From assembly GCA_023412665.1 (NCBI GenBank), contig JAEZCA010000068.1, positions 1-64,000 on the forward strand: a stretch of 64,000 nt of DNA, in the 5' to 3' direction. Positions 17,677 through 26,111 of the stretch are shown here, one piece after another. The translations under genes and the position numbers were made by a program. Source of the DNA: Bacillota bacterium (lineage in GTDB: Bacteria; Bacillota; Clostridia; Acetivibrionales; DTU013). A model generated the notes under the pieces. The model saw only the letters and a list, made by a program, of their open reading frames with translations, did not search any database and had not been told where the DNA came from. Position 1 is the first letter of the stretch; each line of letters starts with the position of its first letter.

Positions 17677-17688
17677 ATTGTATACAAT
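17677..17688. promoter_or_regulatory. ATTGTATACAAT palindrome upstream of PFOR
   Basis: This perfect 12-bp palindrome has the TTGTATACAA core used by many FadR-type GntR regulators. It lies about 200 bp upstream of the PFOR start in a 331-bp gene-free stretch. That stretch also holds a decayed copy of the dispersed repeat and otherwise nothing I recognise. The FadR-type regulator at 28.7 kb is a candidate binder. Confidence 0.35.
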
Positions 17689-17767
17689 ATACATTTTAAC
17701 CCGTATTATAAACTGATAAAACCCCTGATTATCTTAAACTGTGAGTTTTTATAGGTTGATCAGTACA

Positions 17768-17833
17768 TATAACGAGGCAATGGCCGGGAATTTTTGTGCA
17801 AACAAAATTTTCTTCTGAATCAATGCATTATAA
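17768..17833 (+). repeat. Dispersed palindromic repeat, copy c (degenerate)
   Basis: TATAACGAGGCA, then a weakened AATTTTTGTG...AAAATTTTCTT stem and a GCATTATAAG end. It lies about 50 bases before the PFOR start, so it is in the likely 5' leader. Confidence 0.55.
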
Positions 17834-17886
17834 GAAGTCTGCAGTAATCAGAGAACTCAAAGGGGAAAAATAAAGGGGAGATTAGA

Positions 17887-20800
17887 ATGGGAAAAAACAT
17901 GAAAACAATGGACGGAAATACCGCTGCTTCTCACATTGCATATGCGTTTACCGATGTAGCAGGTATTTACCCTATTACTCCGTCATCCGTTATGGCAGAA
18001 CGTGTGGATGAATGGTCCGCCAACGGAAAGAAAAATATTTTCGGCCAGGAAGTCAGGGTCGTAGAAATGCAGTCGGAAGCAGGCGCTGCAGGAACTGTAC
18101 ACGGATCTCTTACAGCGGGAGCACTGACCACCACTTTTACAGCATCCCAGGGTCTGCTGCTCATGATACCGAATCTTTACAAAATAGCAGGAGAACTGCT
18201 GCCGGGCGTATTCCATGTGAGCGCCAGGGCATTGGCCAGCCATGCGCTGTCCATTTTTGGCGACCATTCGGACGTTATGGCATGCCGCCAGACAGGCGCC
18301 GCATTGCTTGCAGAAGGCAGCGTACAGGAGGTTATGGACCTGGCAGCTGTTGCTCATCTGAGCGCAATTAAGGGCAGGGTTCCCTTCATCAATTTCTTTG
18401 ATGGCTTCAGAACCTCTCATGAGCTGCAAAAGATAGAAGCAATTGAATATGAGGATCTGGCAAAGCTCCTTGATTACGATGCGGTGAAGAAGTTCAGGAA
18501 GAGCGCCCTTAATCCCGAACGTCCGGCAGTAAGAGGAACCGCTCAGAATCCCGATATATTCTTCCAGGCCCGCGAGGCATCCAATAGCTATTATGACGCG
18601 CTGCCGGCCATCGTTGAAGATTACATGAACAAAATAAGTGAGCTCACCGGCAGGAAATACGGACTCTTCAACTATTACGGAGCTCCTGACGCAGACAGGA
18701 TAATAATTGCAATGGGATCTGTCACCGAGACCATAGACGAGACCATCGATTACCTGATGGCTGCCGGAGAAAAAGTCGGTGTCGTAAAGGTCCACCTTTA
18801 CAGACCGTTCTCAGTTAAACATCTGCTGAAAGTCATTCCGGATACAGTCAAAAAGATAGCTGTTCTCGACAGGACAAAGGAACCCGGTGCGCTGGGAGAG
18901 CCTTTGTACCAGGACGTATGCACAGCTCTTCTGGAAAGCGGAAAACTGTGTACTATCGTTGCAGGCCGTTACGGACTTGGTTCAAAGGATACTACTCCTG
19001 CCCAGATCGTAGCTGTATACAAGAACCTCAACTCAGAAACTCCGAAGAATCACTTTACAATAGGTATAGTCGACGATGTGACAAATCTCTCACTTCCAAT
19101 GGGCGAAGAGCTGGACACTGCTGCTGAAGGAACTGTAAGCTGCAAATTCTGGGGCCTTGGTTCAGATGGTACGGTCGGTGCGAACAAAAACTCCATTAAG
19201 ATCATCGGCGACCATACAGATATGTATGCACAGGCATATTTTTCATACGACTCCAAGAAATCCGGCGGTGTAACGATCTCCCATCTGAGATTCGGAAAGA
19301 AGCCGATCCGCTCGACCTACCTCATCAACAAAGCAGATTTCGTGGCTTGCCACAATCCTTCCTATATCGGTAAATATGACATGGTCAGCGATCTCAAGGA
19401 CAATGGCACCTTCCTGCTCAACTGCAACTGGACTCCTGAGGAACTGGACGAGAAGCTGCCTGCAGACATGAAGCGCTTCATAGCAAAGCACAATATCAAG
19501 CTTTACATTATTGACGGTGTTTCGATAGGCAAGGAGATCGGACTTGGAAACAGGATCAACATGATAATGCAGTCAGCCTTCTTCAAGCTGGCCAATATCA
19601 TTCCTCTGGAGGATGCCGTTAAATATATGAAGGACGCAATTCTCAAAACTTACGGCAAGAAGGGCGAGAAGATCGTCAATATGAATTATCTTGCAGTAGA
19701 TAAGGGAATAGGAGCTCTTCAGAAGATAGAGATACCGGCAAACTGGGGCAGTGCAGTCGATGAAGCTGCAGCCTCAAAGGATGTGCCTGAATTCATCAGC
19801 AAGATTCTTGATCCAATGAACAGGCAGATGGGCGACAAGCTTCCTGTCAGCGCATTTACAGGCATGGAAGACGGTACATTCCCCAATGGTACCTCCAGAT
19901 ATGAGAAGAGAGGAATCGCAGTTGATGTTCCTGAGTGGCAGATAGAGAACTGTATACAGTGTAACCAGTGCGCATATGTTTGCCCTCATGCAGCTATCAG
20001 GCCGTTCCTTCTGGATGAAAACGAAATCAAGAACGCTCCTGAAGGGTTTGAGTCTAAGAAGGCTATCGGAAAAGGCCTTGAGGGTCTGAACTTCAGGATC
20101 CAGGTATCAGTACTTGACTGTGCAGGCTGCGGAAGCTGTGCAAATGTCTGTCCTTCAAAGGAAAAGTCACTGATCATGAAGCCTATAGAAACTCAGTACG
20201 AGCAGGCGAAGAACTTTGAATATGCTGCGACAATAGAGCCCAAGAATCCTATCGGAGTTGCCACTGTAAAGGGCAGCCAGTTCCAGGAACCGCTGCTTGA
20301 GTTCTCCGGCGCATGCGCAGGCTGCGGCGAGACTCCTTATGCAAAGCTTATGACCCAGCTGTTTGGAGACAGAATGATGATTGCAAATGCAACAGGCTGT
20401 TCTTCTATTTGGGGAGGAAGCGCTCCGTCAATGCCATATTGCGCAAACAAGAAGGGCTGCGGACCGTCATGGGCAAACTCATTGTTTGAAGACAATGCTG
20501 AATTCGGATATGGTATGTATCTGGCAGTAAAGCAGATTAGAAGCAAGATTGCCGACAACTGCAATAAGCTCTTGGAAAAAGCGCTGCCTGAAGATGTAAA
20601 GGCTGCTGTTGGAAGCTGGCTTGAAAACATGGATGACGGTGATGGCTCCAAGCAGGCATCCGCTGATTTGAAAGCAGCTTTGGAAGGCTTTAGTGCAAAA
20701 GCAGATGCTGATACAAAGGTATTGATAGATGACATACTGGAAAACAGCGAATTCCTTATAAAGAAATCCCAGTGGATCCTCGGCGGTGACGGTTGGGCAT

Positions 20801-21411
20801 ATGATATAGGCTTCGGCGGTCTGGATCATGTTCTGGCATCCAATGAAGATATCAATATCCTCGTATTTGATACTGAAGTTTACTCCAATACCGGCGGCCA
20901 GTCTTCAAAGTCAACGCCTACAGGTGCTGTTGCTCAGTTTGCAGCATCCGGTAAGAGGACAAAGAAGAAGGACCTTGGTATGATTGCTATGTCATACGGC
21001 TATGTATATGTAGCACAGGTAGCACAGGGAGCAAACCAAAATCAGCTCTTAAAGGCGATGCTGGAAGCAGAGAAATACAAAGGGCCATCAATTATCATCG
21101 CATACGCTCCGTGCATAAACCATGGACTGAAGCTTGGAATGGGCCAATCCCAGCTCGAAGAAAAGAATGCGGTTGAAGCAGGCTACTGGCACCTTTACAG
21201 GTACAACCCAATGCTCAAGGAAGAAGGTAAGAACCCGTTCATACTTGATTCCAAAGAGCCAACAGCTTCCTATAAGGACTTCATAATGAGCGAAGTAAGG
21301 TACTCGTCACTGACAAGGACGTTCCCTGAAAAAGCAGAGATGTTGTTTATTGAGGCTGAAAAGGATGCAAAGGAACGCTATGAGAACTACAAAAGGCTTG
21401 CTAATGGTTAA
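17887..21411 (+). CDS. nifJ: Pyruvate:ferredoxin (flavodoxin) oxidoreductase
   Basis: This is a full-length, single-chain PFOR of 1174 residues. It converts pyruvate and CoA to acetyl-CoA and CO2 with reduction of ferredoxin, the main pyruvate-oxidising step in anaerobic Clostridia. Domains in order: pyrimidine-binding domain I (IYPITPSSVMAE), domain II, gamma domain, a two-cluster ferredoxin domain (CIQCNQCAYVCP and CAGCGSCANVCP, about 680-760), then the TPP-binding domain with CAGCGETPYAK, GGDGWAYDIG and EVYSNTGGQSSK. The start follows AAAGGGGAGATTAGA. It is monocistronic with its own terminator. Confidence 0.98.
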   Translation: MGKNMKTMDGNTAASHIAYAFTDVAGIYPITPSSVMAERVDEWSANGKKNIFGQEVRVVEMQSEAGAAGTVHGSLTAGALTTTFTASQGLLLMIPNLYKIAGELLPGVFHVSARALASHALSIFGDHSDVMACRQTGAALLAEGSVQEVMDLAAVAHLSAIKGRVPFINFFDGFRTSHELQKIEAIEYEDLAKLLDYDAVKKFRKSALNPERPAVRGTAQNPDIFFQAREASNSYYDALPAIVEDYMNKISELTGRKYGLFNYYGAPDADRIIIAMGSVTETIDETIDYLMAAGEKVGVVKVHLYRPFSVKHLLKVIPDTVKKIAVLDRTKEPGALGEPLYQDVCTALLESGKLCTIVAGRYGLGSKDTTPAQIVAVYKNLNSETPKNHFTIGIVDDVTNLSLPMGEELDTAAEGTVSCKFWGLGSDGTVGANKNSIKIIGDHTDMYAQAYFSYDSKKSGGVTISHLRFGKKPIRSTYLINKADFVACHNPSYIGKYDMVSDLKDNGTFLLNCNWTPEELDEKLPADMKRFIAKHNIKLYIIDGVSIGKEIGLGNRINMIMQSAFFKLANIIPLEDAVKYMKDAILKTYGKKGEKIVNMNYLAVDKGIGALQKIEIPANWGSAVDEAAASKDVPEFISKILDPMNRQMGDKLPVSAFTGMEDGTFPNGTSRYEKRGIAVDVPEWQIENCIQCNQCAYVCPHAAIRPFLLDENEIKNAPEGFESKKAIGKGLEGLNFRIQVSVLDCAGCGSCANVCPSKEKSLIMKPIETQYEQAKNFEYAATIEPKNPIGVATVKGSQFQEPLLEFSGACAGCGETPYAKLMTQLFGDRMMIANATGCSSIWGGSAPSMPYCANKKGCGPSWANSLFEDNAEFGYGMYLAVKQIRSKIADNCNKLLEKALPEDVKAAVGSWLENMDDGDGSKQASADLKAALEGFSAKADADTKVLIDDILENSEFLIKKSQWILGGDGWAYDIGFGGLDHVLASNEDINILVFDTEVYSNTGGQSSKSTPTGAVAQFAASGKRTKKKDLGMIAMSYGYVYVAQVAQGANQNQLLKAMLEAEKYKGPSIIIAYAPCINHGLKLGMGQSQLEEKNAVEAGYWHLYRYNPMLKEEGKNPFILDSKEPTASYKDFIMSEVRYSSLTRTFPEKAEMLFIEAEKDAKERYENYKRLANG

Positions 21412-21439
21412 GCAATAAAAATAATCGGTGTAATGCTTT

Positions 21440-21476
21440 CCGGCGGATGGTCATAACTGGCTGTCCGCCGGTTTTG
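21440..21476 (+). terminator. Intrinsic terminator of PFOR
   Basis: An 8-bp perfect stem, CCGGCGGA / TCCGCCGG, followed by TTTTGTTG. Confidence 0.75.
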
Positions 21477-21580
21477 TTGTGCGCGTTTCTTCTAGAAAGA
21501 CTTCTGAAGGCATATAATTTATTGTTTCGCAACAATACGGAGTTATTGCTCCTGCAGCAGATATGACCGGAGGAATTGCC

Positions 21581-22570
21581 ATGCAGGGAATTGAAAGAGA
21601 AATCGAAAGCAACTATAGCCTGGATGTCAGCAATATGTTTGCCCACAAGGACGCATTCATTGTTGTGACACCCAAAGGGCGCAAGATAGTCAGAAGGATC
21701 CCGTTTTCATACGAGCGGCTGAAATTCGTACACGGCGCGAAAGAGCACCTTGCGGCAAACGGGTTTCCCTGCATAGATTCCTATATGCTGACAATATCAG
21801 GCGATCCCGGCTTTTACCACAATAACTGCCTTTATGCATTGACAGACTTTATAGAGGGCCGTGAAAGCAGCTTTGACAGCGATGCTGACCTGGTCAGAGC
21901 TGCCGTCGCGCTTGCCGGGCTGCACAATGCTTCAGCCGGGTATATTGCTCCTGATGACTGCAAAATCCAGAATGAGTTAGGCAAGCTGCCGGGTTATTTT
22001 TCAAAGCGCCTGGACGATATTAAGAAGATGCGCAAGCAGGCAAAAAAGGGGAAGAGTCGGTTTGACCAGCTATTCATCCAATATGCGGATCATTTTATCA
22101 GCATGGGAGAAACAGCGTCAAAAGAGCTTGCTGCCTCAGCCTATGGTATATTGGCCTCGAGGACGTTGGAGGAAAAATCGTTCTGCCACCATGACTATAC
22201 TCATCACAATATCGTAATGGATGGAGGACATGTAACAATCATAAATTTTGATTACTGCTGCTATGAACTGAGGGTGTACGATATAGCAAATCTGATCAGA
22301 CGCAAAATGCGGAAGTGTGACTGGGACATATCAAAGATCGGACTCATCATTCAGTCGTACAGCAGTGTGGCACCCTTGAGCATAGAAGAGCTGGAGGTCA
22401 TGAAAATAATCCTTCAGTTCCCGCAGAAGCTCTGGCGTGTAGTGAACAGATACTACAACAGCAGGCGCAGCTGGTCAGAGAAGAGCTATGTGAGCAGGCT
22501 TCTGGAGGTCATCAACGAAATAGAGCCGTTTGAGGCATTTGTCAAAGTATACGAAAGGACATATCTATAA
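21581..22570 (+). CDS. CotS-family spore coat protein (aminoglycoside-phosphotransferase/kinase fold)
   Basis: The protein has 329 residues. The kinase-like fold is shown by CHHDYTHHNIVM (catalytic loop, about 207-218) and IINFDYCC (metal-binding Asp). Similar proteins (CotS, CotI, YutH) sit in the Bacillus spore coat, and CotI/CotH-type kinases phosphorylate coat proteins. The start at 21581 lies seven bases after CCGGAGGA; an ATG at 21563 would place that site inside the gene. The final codons merge with a dispersed repeat: the TAA stop lies within TATAACGAGGCG. It is convergent with fhs. Confidence 0.8.
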   Translation: MQGIEREIESNYSLDVSNMFAHKDAFIVVTPKGRKIVRRIPFSYERLKFVHGAKEHLAANGFPCIDSYMLTISGDPGFYHNNCLYALTDFIEGRESSFDSDADLVRAAVALAGLHNASAGYIAPDDCKIQNELGKLPGYFSKRLDDIKKMRKQAKKGKSRFDQLFIQYADHFISMGETASKELAASAYGILASRTLEEKSFCHHDYTHHNIVMDGGHVTIINFDYCCYELRVYDIANLIRRKMRKCDWDISKIGLIIQSYSSVAPLSIEELEVMKIILQFPQKLWRVVNRYYNSRRSWSEKSYVSRLLEVINEIEPFEAFVKVYERTYL

Positions 22571-22699
22571 CGAGGCGAAAAAAGTCTCCCGCCTCGTTGA
22601 AACACTGCCGGGGTAAGAAAATTTTTCTACAACCGAAAAATTTTCTTTGAATTGAAGTGTTATAACGAGGCGGTAGAAGTCTCCCGCCTCGTCTTATAC
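22566..22699 (+). repeat. Dispersed palindromic repeat, copy d (complete)
   Basis: This is the cleanest copy. The AACGAGGCG / CGCCTCGTT hairpin is followed by GAAACACTG, the AAGAAAATTTTTC / GAAAAATTTTCTT stem, GAAGTGTTATAA and a second AACGAGGCGG...CCGCCTCGT hairpin. AACACT and AGTGTT also pair. It fills the whole space between the convergent CotS-like and fhs genes and contains the CotS-like stop codon. Confidence 0.85.
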
Positions 22700-22707
22700 T
22701 GTGTTTA

Positions 22708-24378
22708 TCAGAACAGCCCTGCTATGATGCCTGCTTCATCAATATCTATTTTTTCTGCAGCCGGCACTCTGGGCAATCCCGGCATGGTCATGATCTCGCC
22801 TGTAAGGGCTATTATAAAGCCCGCTCCTGCAGAGACCTTTATCTCGCGTACATTTATTTCAAAATTCTCGGGTCTGCCGAGCATATTGGGATTATCGGAA
22901 AGCGAATACTGGGTCTTGGCCATGCAGATCGGCAATCCGCAGAGTCCCATTTCCTCGAGCTTCTTGATCATTTTATCCGCCGAGGGTGAGTATACCACTG
23001 CCCGTGCTCCGTAGATCTCCTTTGCTATCTTTTCAATCTTTTCCTTCACTGGCGCATTTACATCATACAACAGCTTGAATTGAGAAGGGGTTTTCTTTAT
23101 CAGGCTGACCAGCTTTTCAGCAAGCTCTCTGCCGCCTTCGCCCCCCTTTGCAAATACCTGTGAAAATGCAACTTCGGTATTGCAGCTGCGGCATCTGTCT
23201 CTGACATATTCCACTTCATCAGCGGTATCTGTATCAAAATGGTTTATTGCAACAATTACCGGCACACCGTATTTGTTTAAATTCTCGATATGCTTCTCAA
23301 GGTTTGAAAAGCCCTTCTTCAGTGCAGACAGATCCTCATGCTTGAGATTTTCTTTTCGGACGCCGCCGTTGTATTTCAGAGCCCTGATAGTGGCTACCAG
23401 TACAACCGCGTCAGGCTTGAAGCCAGCGTATCTGCACTTTATATCAAAGAACTTCTCCGCACCCAGATCGGCTCCGAACCCGGCCTCCGTGATTACATAA
23501 TCAGCCAGCTTCAGAGCCAGCTTGGTGGCGTTTACACTGTTGCAGCCATGGGCTATATTGGCGAAGGGACCGCCATGCATCAGCGCTGGTGTGTTTTCAA
23601 GTGTCTGTATCAAATTGGGCTTTATAGCATCCTTCAGCAGCAGAGTCATTGCGCCTTCCACCTTTAACTGCGCTGCAGTGACCGGAGCACCCGAGTAGTT
23701 GTAACCGATTATTATCCGGCCCAGCCTCTGCTTCAGGTCTGTAATATCGCTTGCAAGACATAGAATGGCCATTACTTCTGAAGCTACGGTTATTACAAAG
23801 CCGTCCTCCCTTGGTGTTCCGTTGGCTTTTCCGCCGAGGCCGACCACAATGTTCCTCAGGGCTCTGTCGTTCATATCCATGGCCCTTTTCCAGGCTATCT
23901 GCCTTGGGTCTATGCCCAGTTCATTGCCTTGTTGAATGTGGTTATCTATTACAGCCGACAAAAGGTTGTTTGCTGCGGTAATAGCATGCATATCGCCTGT
24001 GAAGTGCAGGTTTATGTCCTCCATGGGCACGACCTGTGAATAGCCGCCACCTGCAGCTCCTCCCTTTACGCCCATTACAGGTCCCAGAGACGGTTCTCTG
24101 AGTGCAATTATTGCTTTCTCTCCGATTGCTGCCATAGCCTGTCCAAGCCCGACTGTCGTGGTAGTCTTGCCCTCGCCGGCAGGAGTTGGATTTATGGCAG
24201 TGACCAGTATGAGCTTTCCGTCTTTTCTATCCTTGACCCTATCCCAGAGAGAGGGGGAAAGCTTTGCCTTGTATTTACCATACAGCTCTAATTCTTCTGC
24301 GTCTATTCCCAGTCCTTCGGCTATCTCCATAATCGGCGTCATTGTGCACTGCTGTGCTATTTCTATGTCTGTCAGCAT
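22708..24378 (-). CDS. fhs: Formate-tetrahydrofolate ligase
   Basis: The protein has 556 residues, the usual length for the family. It joins formate to tetrahydrofolate with ATP, giving 10-formyl-THF for purine synthesis, one-carbon exchange or the Wood-Ljungdahl methyl branch. The P-loop is TPAGEGKTTTTVGL (about 65-78), followed by EPSLGPVMGVKGGAAGGGYS. The start at 24378 has GAAAGG nine bases upstream; a TTG three codons up would be too close. No other folate genes adjoin it, so its pathway cannot be told from context. Confidence 0.97.
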   Translation of the reverse strand: MLTDIEIAQQCTMTPIMEIAEGLGIDAEELELYGKYKAKLSPSLWDRVKDRKDGKLILVTAINPTPAGEGKTTTTVGLGQAMAAIGEKAIIALREPSLGPVMGVKGGAAGGGYSQVVPMEDINLHFTGDMHAITAANNLLSAVIDNHIQQGNELGIDPRQIAWKRAMDMNDRALRNIVVGLGGKANGTPREDGFVITVASEVMAILCLASDITDLKQRLGRIIIGYNYSGAPVTAAQLKVEGAMTLLLKDAIKPNLIQTLENTPALMHGGPFANIAHGCNSVNATKLALKLADYVITEAGFGADLGAEKFFDIKCRYAGFKPDAVVLVATIRALKYNGGVRKENLKHEDLSALKKGFSNLEKHIENLNKYGVPVIVAINHFDTDTADEVEYVRDRCRSCNTEVAFSQVFAKGGEGGRELAEKLVSLIKKTPSQFKLLYDVNAPVKEKIEKIAKEIYGARAVVYSPSADKMIKKLEEMGLCGLPICMAKTQYSLSDNPNMLGRPENFEINVREIKVSAGAGFIIALTGEIMTMPGLPRVPAAEKIDIDEAGIIAGLF

Positions 24379-24420
24379 TTTAATCAACCTTTCATATAAA
24401 ATTCGTATGATAAAGCGTAT

Positions 24421-24467
24421 TGTGTTTCAATGAGACGAGAGGTGGGAACATCTTTCGCCTCGCTATA
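24421..24467 (-). repeat. Dispersed palindromic repeat, copy e (reverse, partial)
   Basis: On the minus strand: TATAGCGAGGCG, ACCTCTCGTCTCATTGAAACACA. It lies in the 5' region of fhs, between divergent fhs and yabG. Confidence 0.55.
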
Positions 24468-24646
24468 ATTATACCTGCCTGTTTATTACAAGACAATAGA
24501 GAACATGAACACATCAGATAATCGGAAAATTGCGCAGTCCTGTTTGGGATAAAATCCTTTAACATGTGGGATGAAGTTTACATATAATGAAACAGGAGCT
24601 GTTGTCAAATGCAACCACAGATTTGAAAAGCGATGGTGGTGTATTA

Positions 24647-25546
24647 ATGAGTGATATTAAGGTTGGGGATATTGTCGCTAGAAGGTCATATGGCTACGAT
24701 ATTTTCTTCAAGGTGGTAAATATTACGGAGGTCGGCAATGACAGAATCATCACACTTAAGGGGATAAGCTACAGGATAGAAGCGGATGCCCCTGAGTCAG
24801 ACCTCGAGGTACAGCCGGAGAGCAGAGTGAGGGAATACAGGGACAATTGCTGCAGGAAGGCAGAGAAGTACAGCGATGACAAAAGGCTGGCACCAAGGTA
24901 TGCATACTATTCGGCACCTCAAAACAGAGGATTAAGAAAAAAAATGTATTTTAGAGATACTTCAAATGACAAAACTGAAAGAATGAAGAGACCGGGAAAA
25001 GTACTCCATTTAGATGGTGATAAGGAATATCTGGAGAACTGTATAGCAGAATATAAGAAGCTCGGTATGGATGTAATCGGGGAATATGTACCTGAAAAAG
25101 ACCAGCCGCAAAGGGTAGGAGCCCTGCTTGCGGAACACAGGCCCGACATATTGGTGCTGACCGGTCACGATGGCTTTATAAAGGGGCAGGACAGCTATAA
25201 TAATCTGGCCTCATACAGAACATCGAGATATTTTATCGAGGCTGTAAAGCAAGCCAGAAAGCATAACAATGATATGGACGGATTAGTCATCTTTGCAGGT
25301 GCATGCCAATCGCTTTTTGGGGAAATAATCAGTGCCGGCGCTAACTTCGCCAGTGCTCCCTTCAGAGATCTGATACATGCCCTTGATCCTGTAAGAGTCT
25401 GTCAAAAAGTGGCTTTCGCGAGTGTTGACAAGATATTGGATGCAGAAGATGTAATAGAAAATACTATAACAGGGAAGACTGGAATCGGTGGGGTGCAAAC
25501 CAGGGGAAAATACCGGGAGGGATTCCCGATTGAGCCCTACCAATAA
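24647..25546 (+). CDS. yabG: Sporulation-specific protease YabG
   Basis: The protein has about 299 residues. It begins MSDIKVGDIVARRSYG, matching the start of YabG proteins, and contains LVLTGHDGF, a block around FAGACQSLFGEIISAGANFASAP and the C-terminal FASVDKIL. YabG is a cysteine protease made in the mother cell that processes coat and cortex proteins (SipL-type proteins and preproSleB or CspBA in some species). The frame stays open 20 codons further up (ATG 24587); that extension is polar and not seen in the family, so 24647 is preferred, with GGTGG upstream. veg follows, as in B. subtilis. Confidence 0.9.
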   Translation: MSDIKVGDIVARRSYGYDIFFKVVNITEVGNDRIITLKGISYRIEADAPESDLEVQPESRVREYRDNCCRKAEKYSDDKRLAPRYAYYSAPQNRGLRKKMYFRDTSNDKTERMKRPGKVLHLDGDKEYLENCIAEYKKLGMDVIGEYVPEKDQPQRVGALLAEHRPDILVLTGHDGFIKGQDSYNNLASYRTSRYFIEAVKQARKHNNDMDGLVIFAGACQSLFGEIISAGANFASAPFRDLIHALDPVRVCQKVAFASVDKILDAEDVIENTITGKTGIGGVQTRGKYREGFPIEPYQ

Positions 25547-25576
25547 GTGGTACATTGAGCTTTTTTAAAAAAACAC

Positions 25577-25606
25577 TTGACATAATCAAATTTCCCTTGT
25601 TATAAT
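25577..25606 (+). promoter_or_regulatory. Upstream veg promoter
   Basis: Consensus TTGACA (25577-25582), 18 bp, consensus TATAAT (25601-25606). First of two tandem promoters before veg. Confidence 0.8.
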
Positions 25607-25618
25607 ATATAAATTTTT

Positions 25619-25647
25619 TTGACAAGCTATATTAATTATGATATAAT
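25619..25647 (+). promoter_or_regulatory. Downstream veg promoter
   Basis: Consensus TTGACA (25619-25624), 17 bp, consensus TATAAT (25642-25647). All twelve bases match and spacing is ideal. Start codon 27 bases downstream. Confidence 0.85.
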
Positions 25648-25674
25648 GATTAAAACAGAAGATGAGGTGATTCA

Positions 25675-25941
25675 ATGGCCGAAAAGAGTGACCTGTTTCA
25701 AATAAAGAAGAACATTGAGACCTGCATTGGCGAAAAAGTTCAATTAAAAGCTAATAAAGGCAGGAAAAAGGCTTTTATTAAAGAGGGAGTAATCGAGAAC
25801 TCATATCCCAGCATCTTCATCATCAAGTTTGAAAACGAATACGAGACAACAAGAAGAGTTTCCTACAGTTATACGGACGTACTTACCAAAGCAGTAGAGC
25901 TGGTTATTTGCAAAGATGACAAACGTATTCTTGTAAGCTGA
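25675..25941 (+). CDS. veg: Veg protein
   Basis: The protein has 88 residues and is a typical Veg (DUF1021): IKKNIETCIGEKVQLKANKG, then KEGVIENSYPSIFIIKF and VSYSYTDVLTK. In B. subtilis Veg is a small, strongly expressed protein linked to biofilm matrix control and spore germination. The start follows GATGAGGTGATTCA. Two consensus sigma-A promoters and a strong terminator make it a self-contained, highly expressed unit. Its place between yabG and ispE is conserved across spore formers. Confidence 0.95.
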   Translation: MAEKSDLFQIKKNIETCIGEKVQLKANKGRKKAFIKEGVIENSYPSIFIIKFENEYETTRRVSYSYTDVLTKAVELVICKDDKRILVS

Positions 25942-25973
25942 CACGGTGATAAAGACTAGATGAAAACAGCCTT

Positions 25974-26005
25974 AAAACGGCCCGATCAAACGATCGGGCC
26001 GTTTT
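25974..26005 (+). terminator. Strong intrinsic terminator of veg
   Basis: A 14-bp perfect stem, AAAACGGCCCGATC / GATCGGGCCGTTTT, with a four-base loop. Confidence 0.9.
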
Positions 26006-26111
26006 CGCTTCAATCGGGGGGGAGATTGTTTTTTCAGTAATAATTGCAGGGTCTTGTCAATATACATTTAGAGAGGATATTGCATGCTGTCATGCGGGGG
26101 GAGGATATCAA

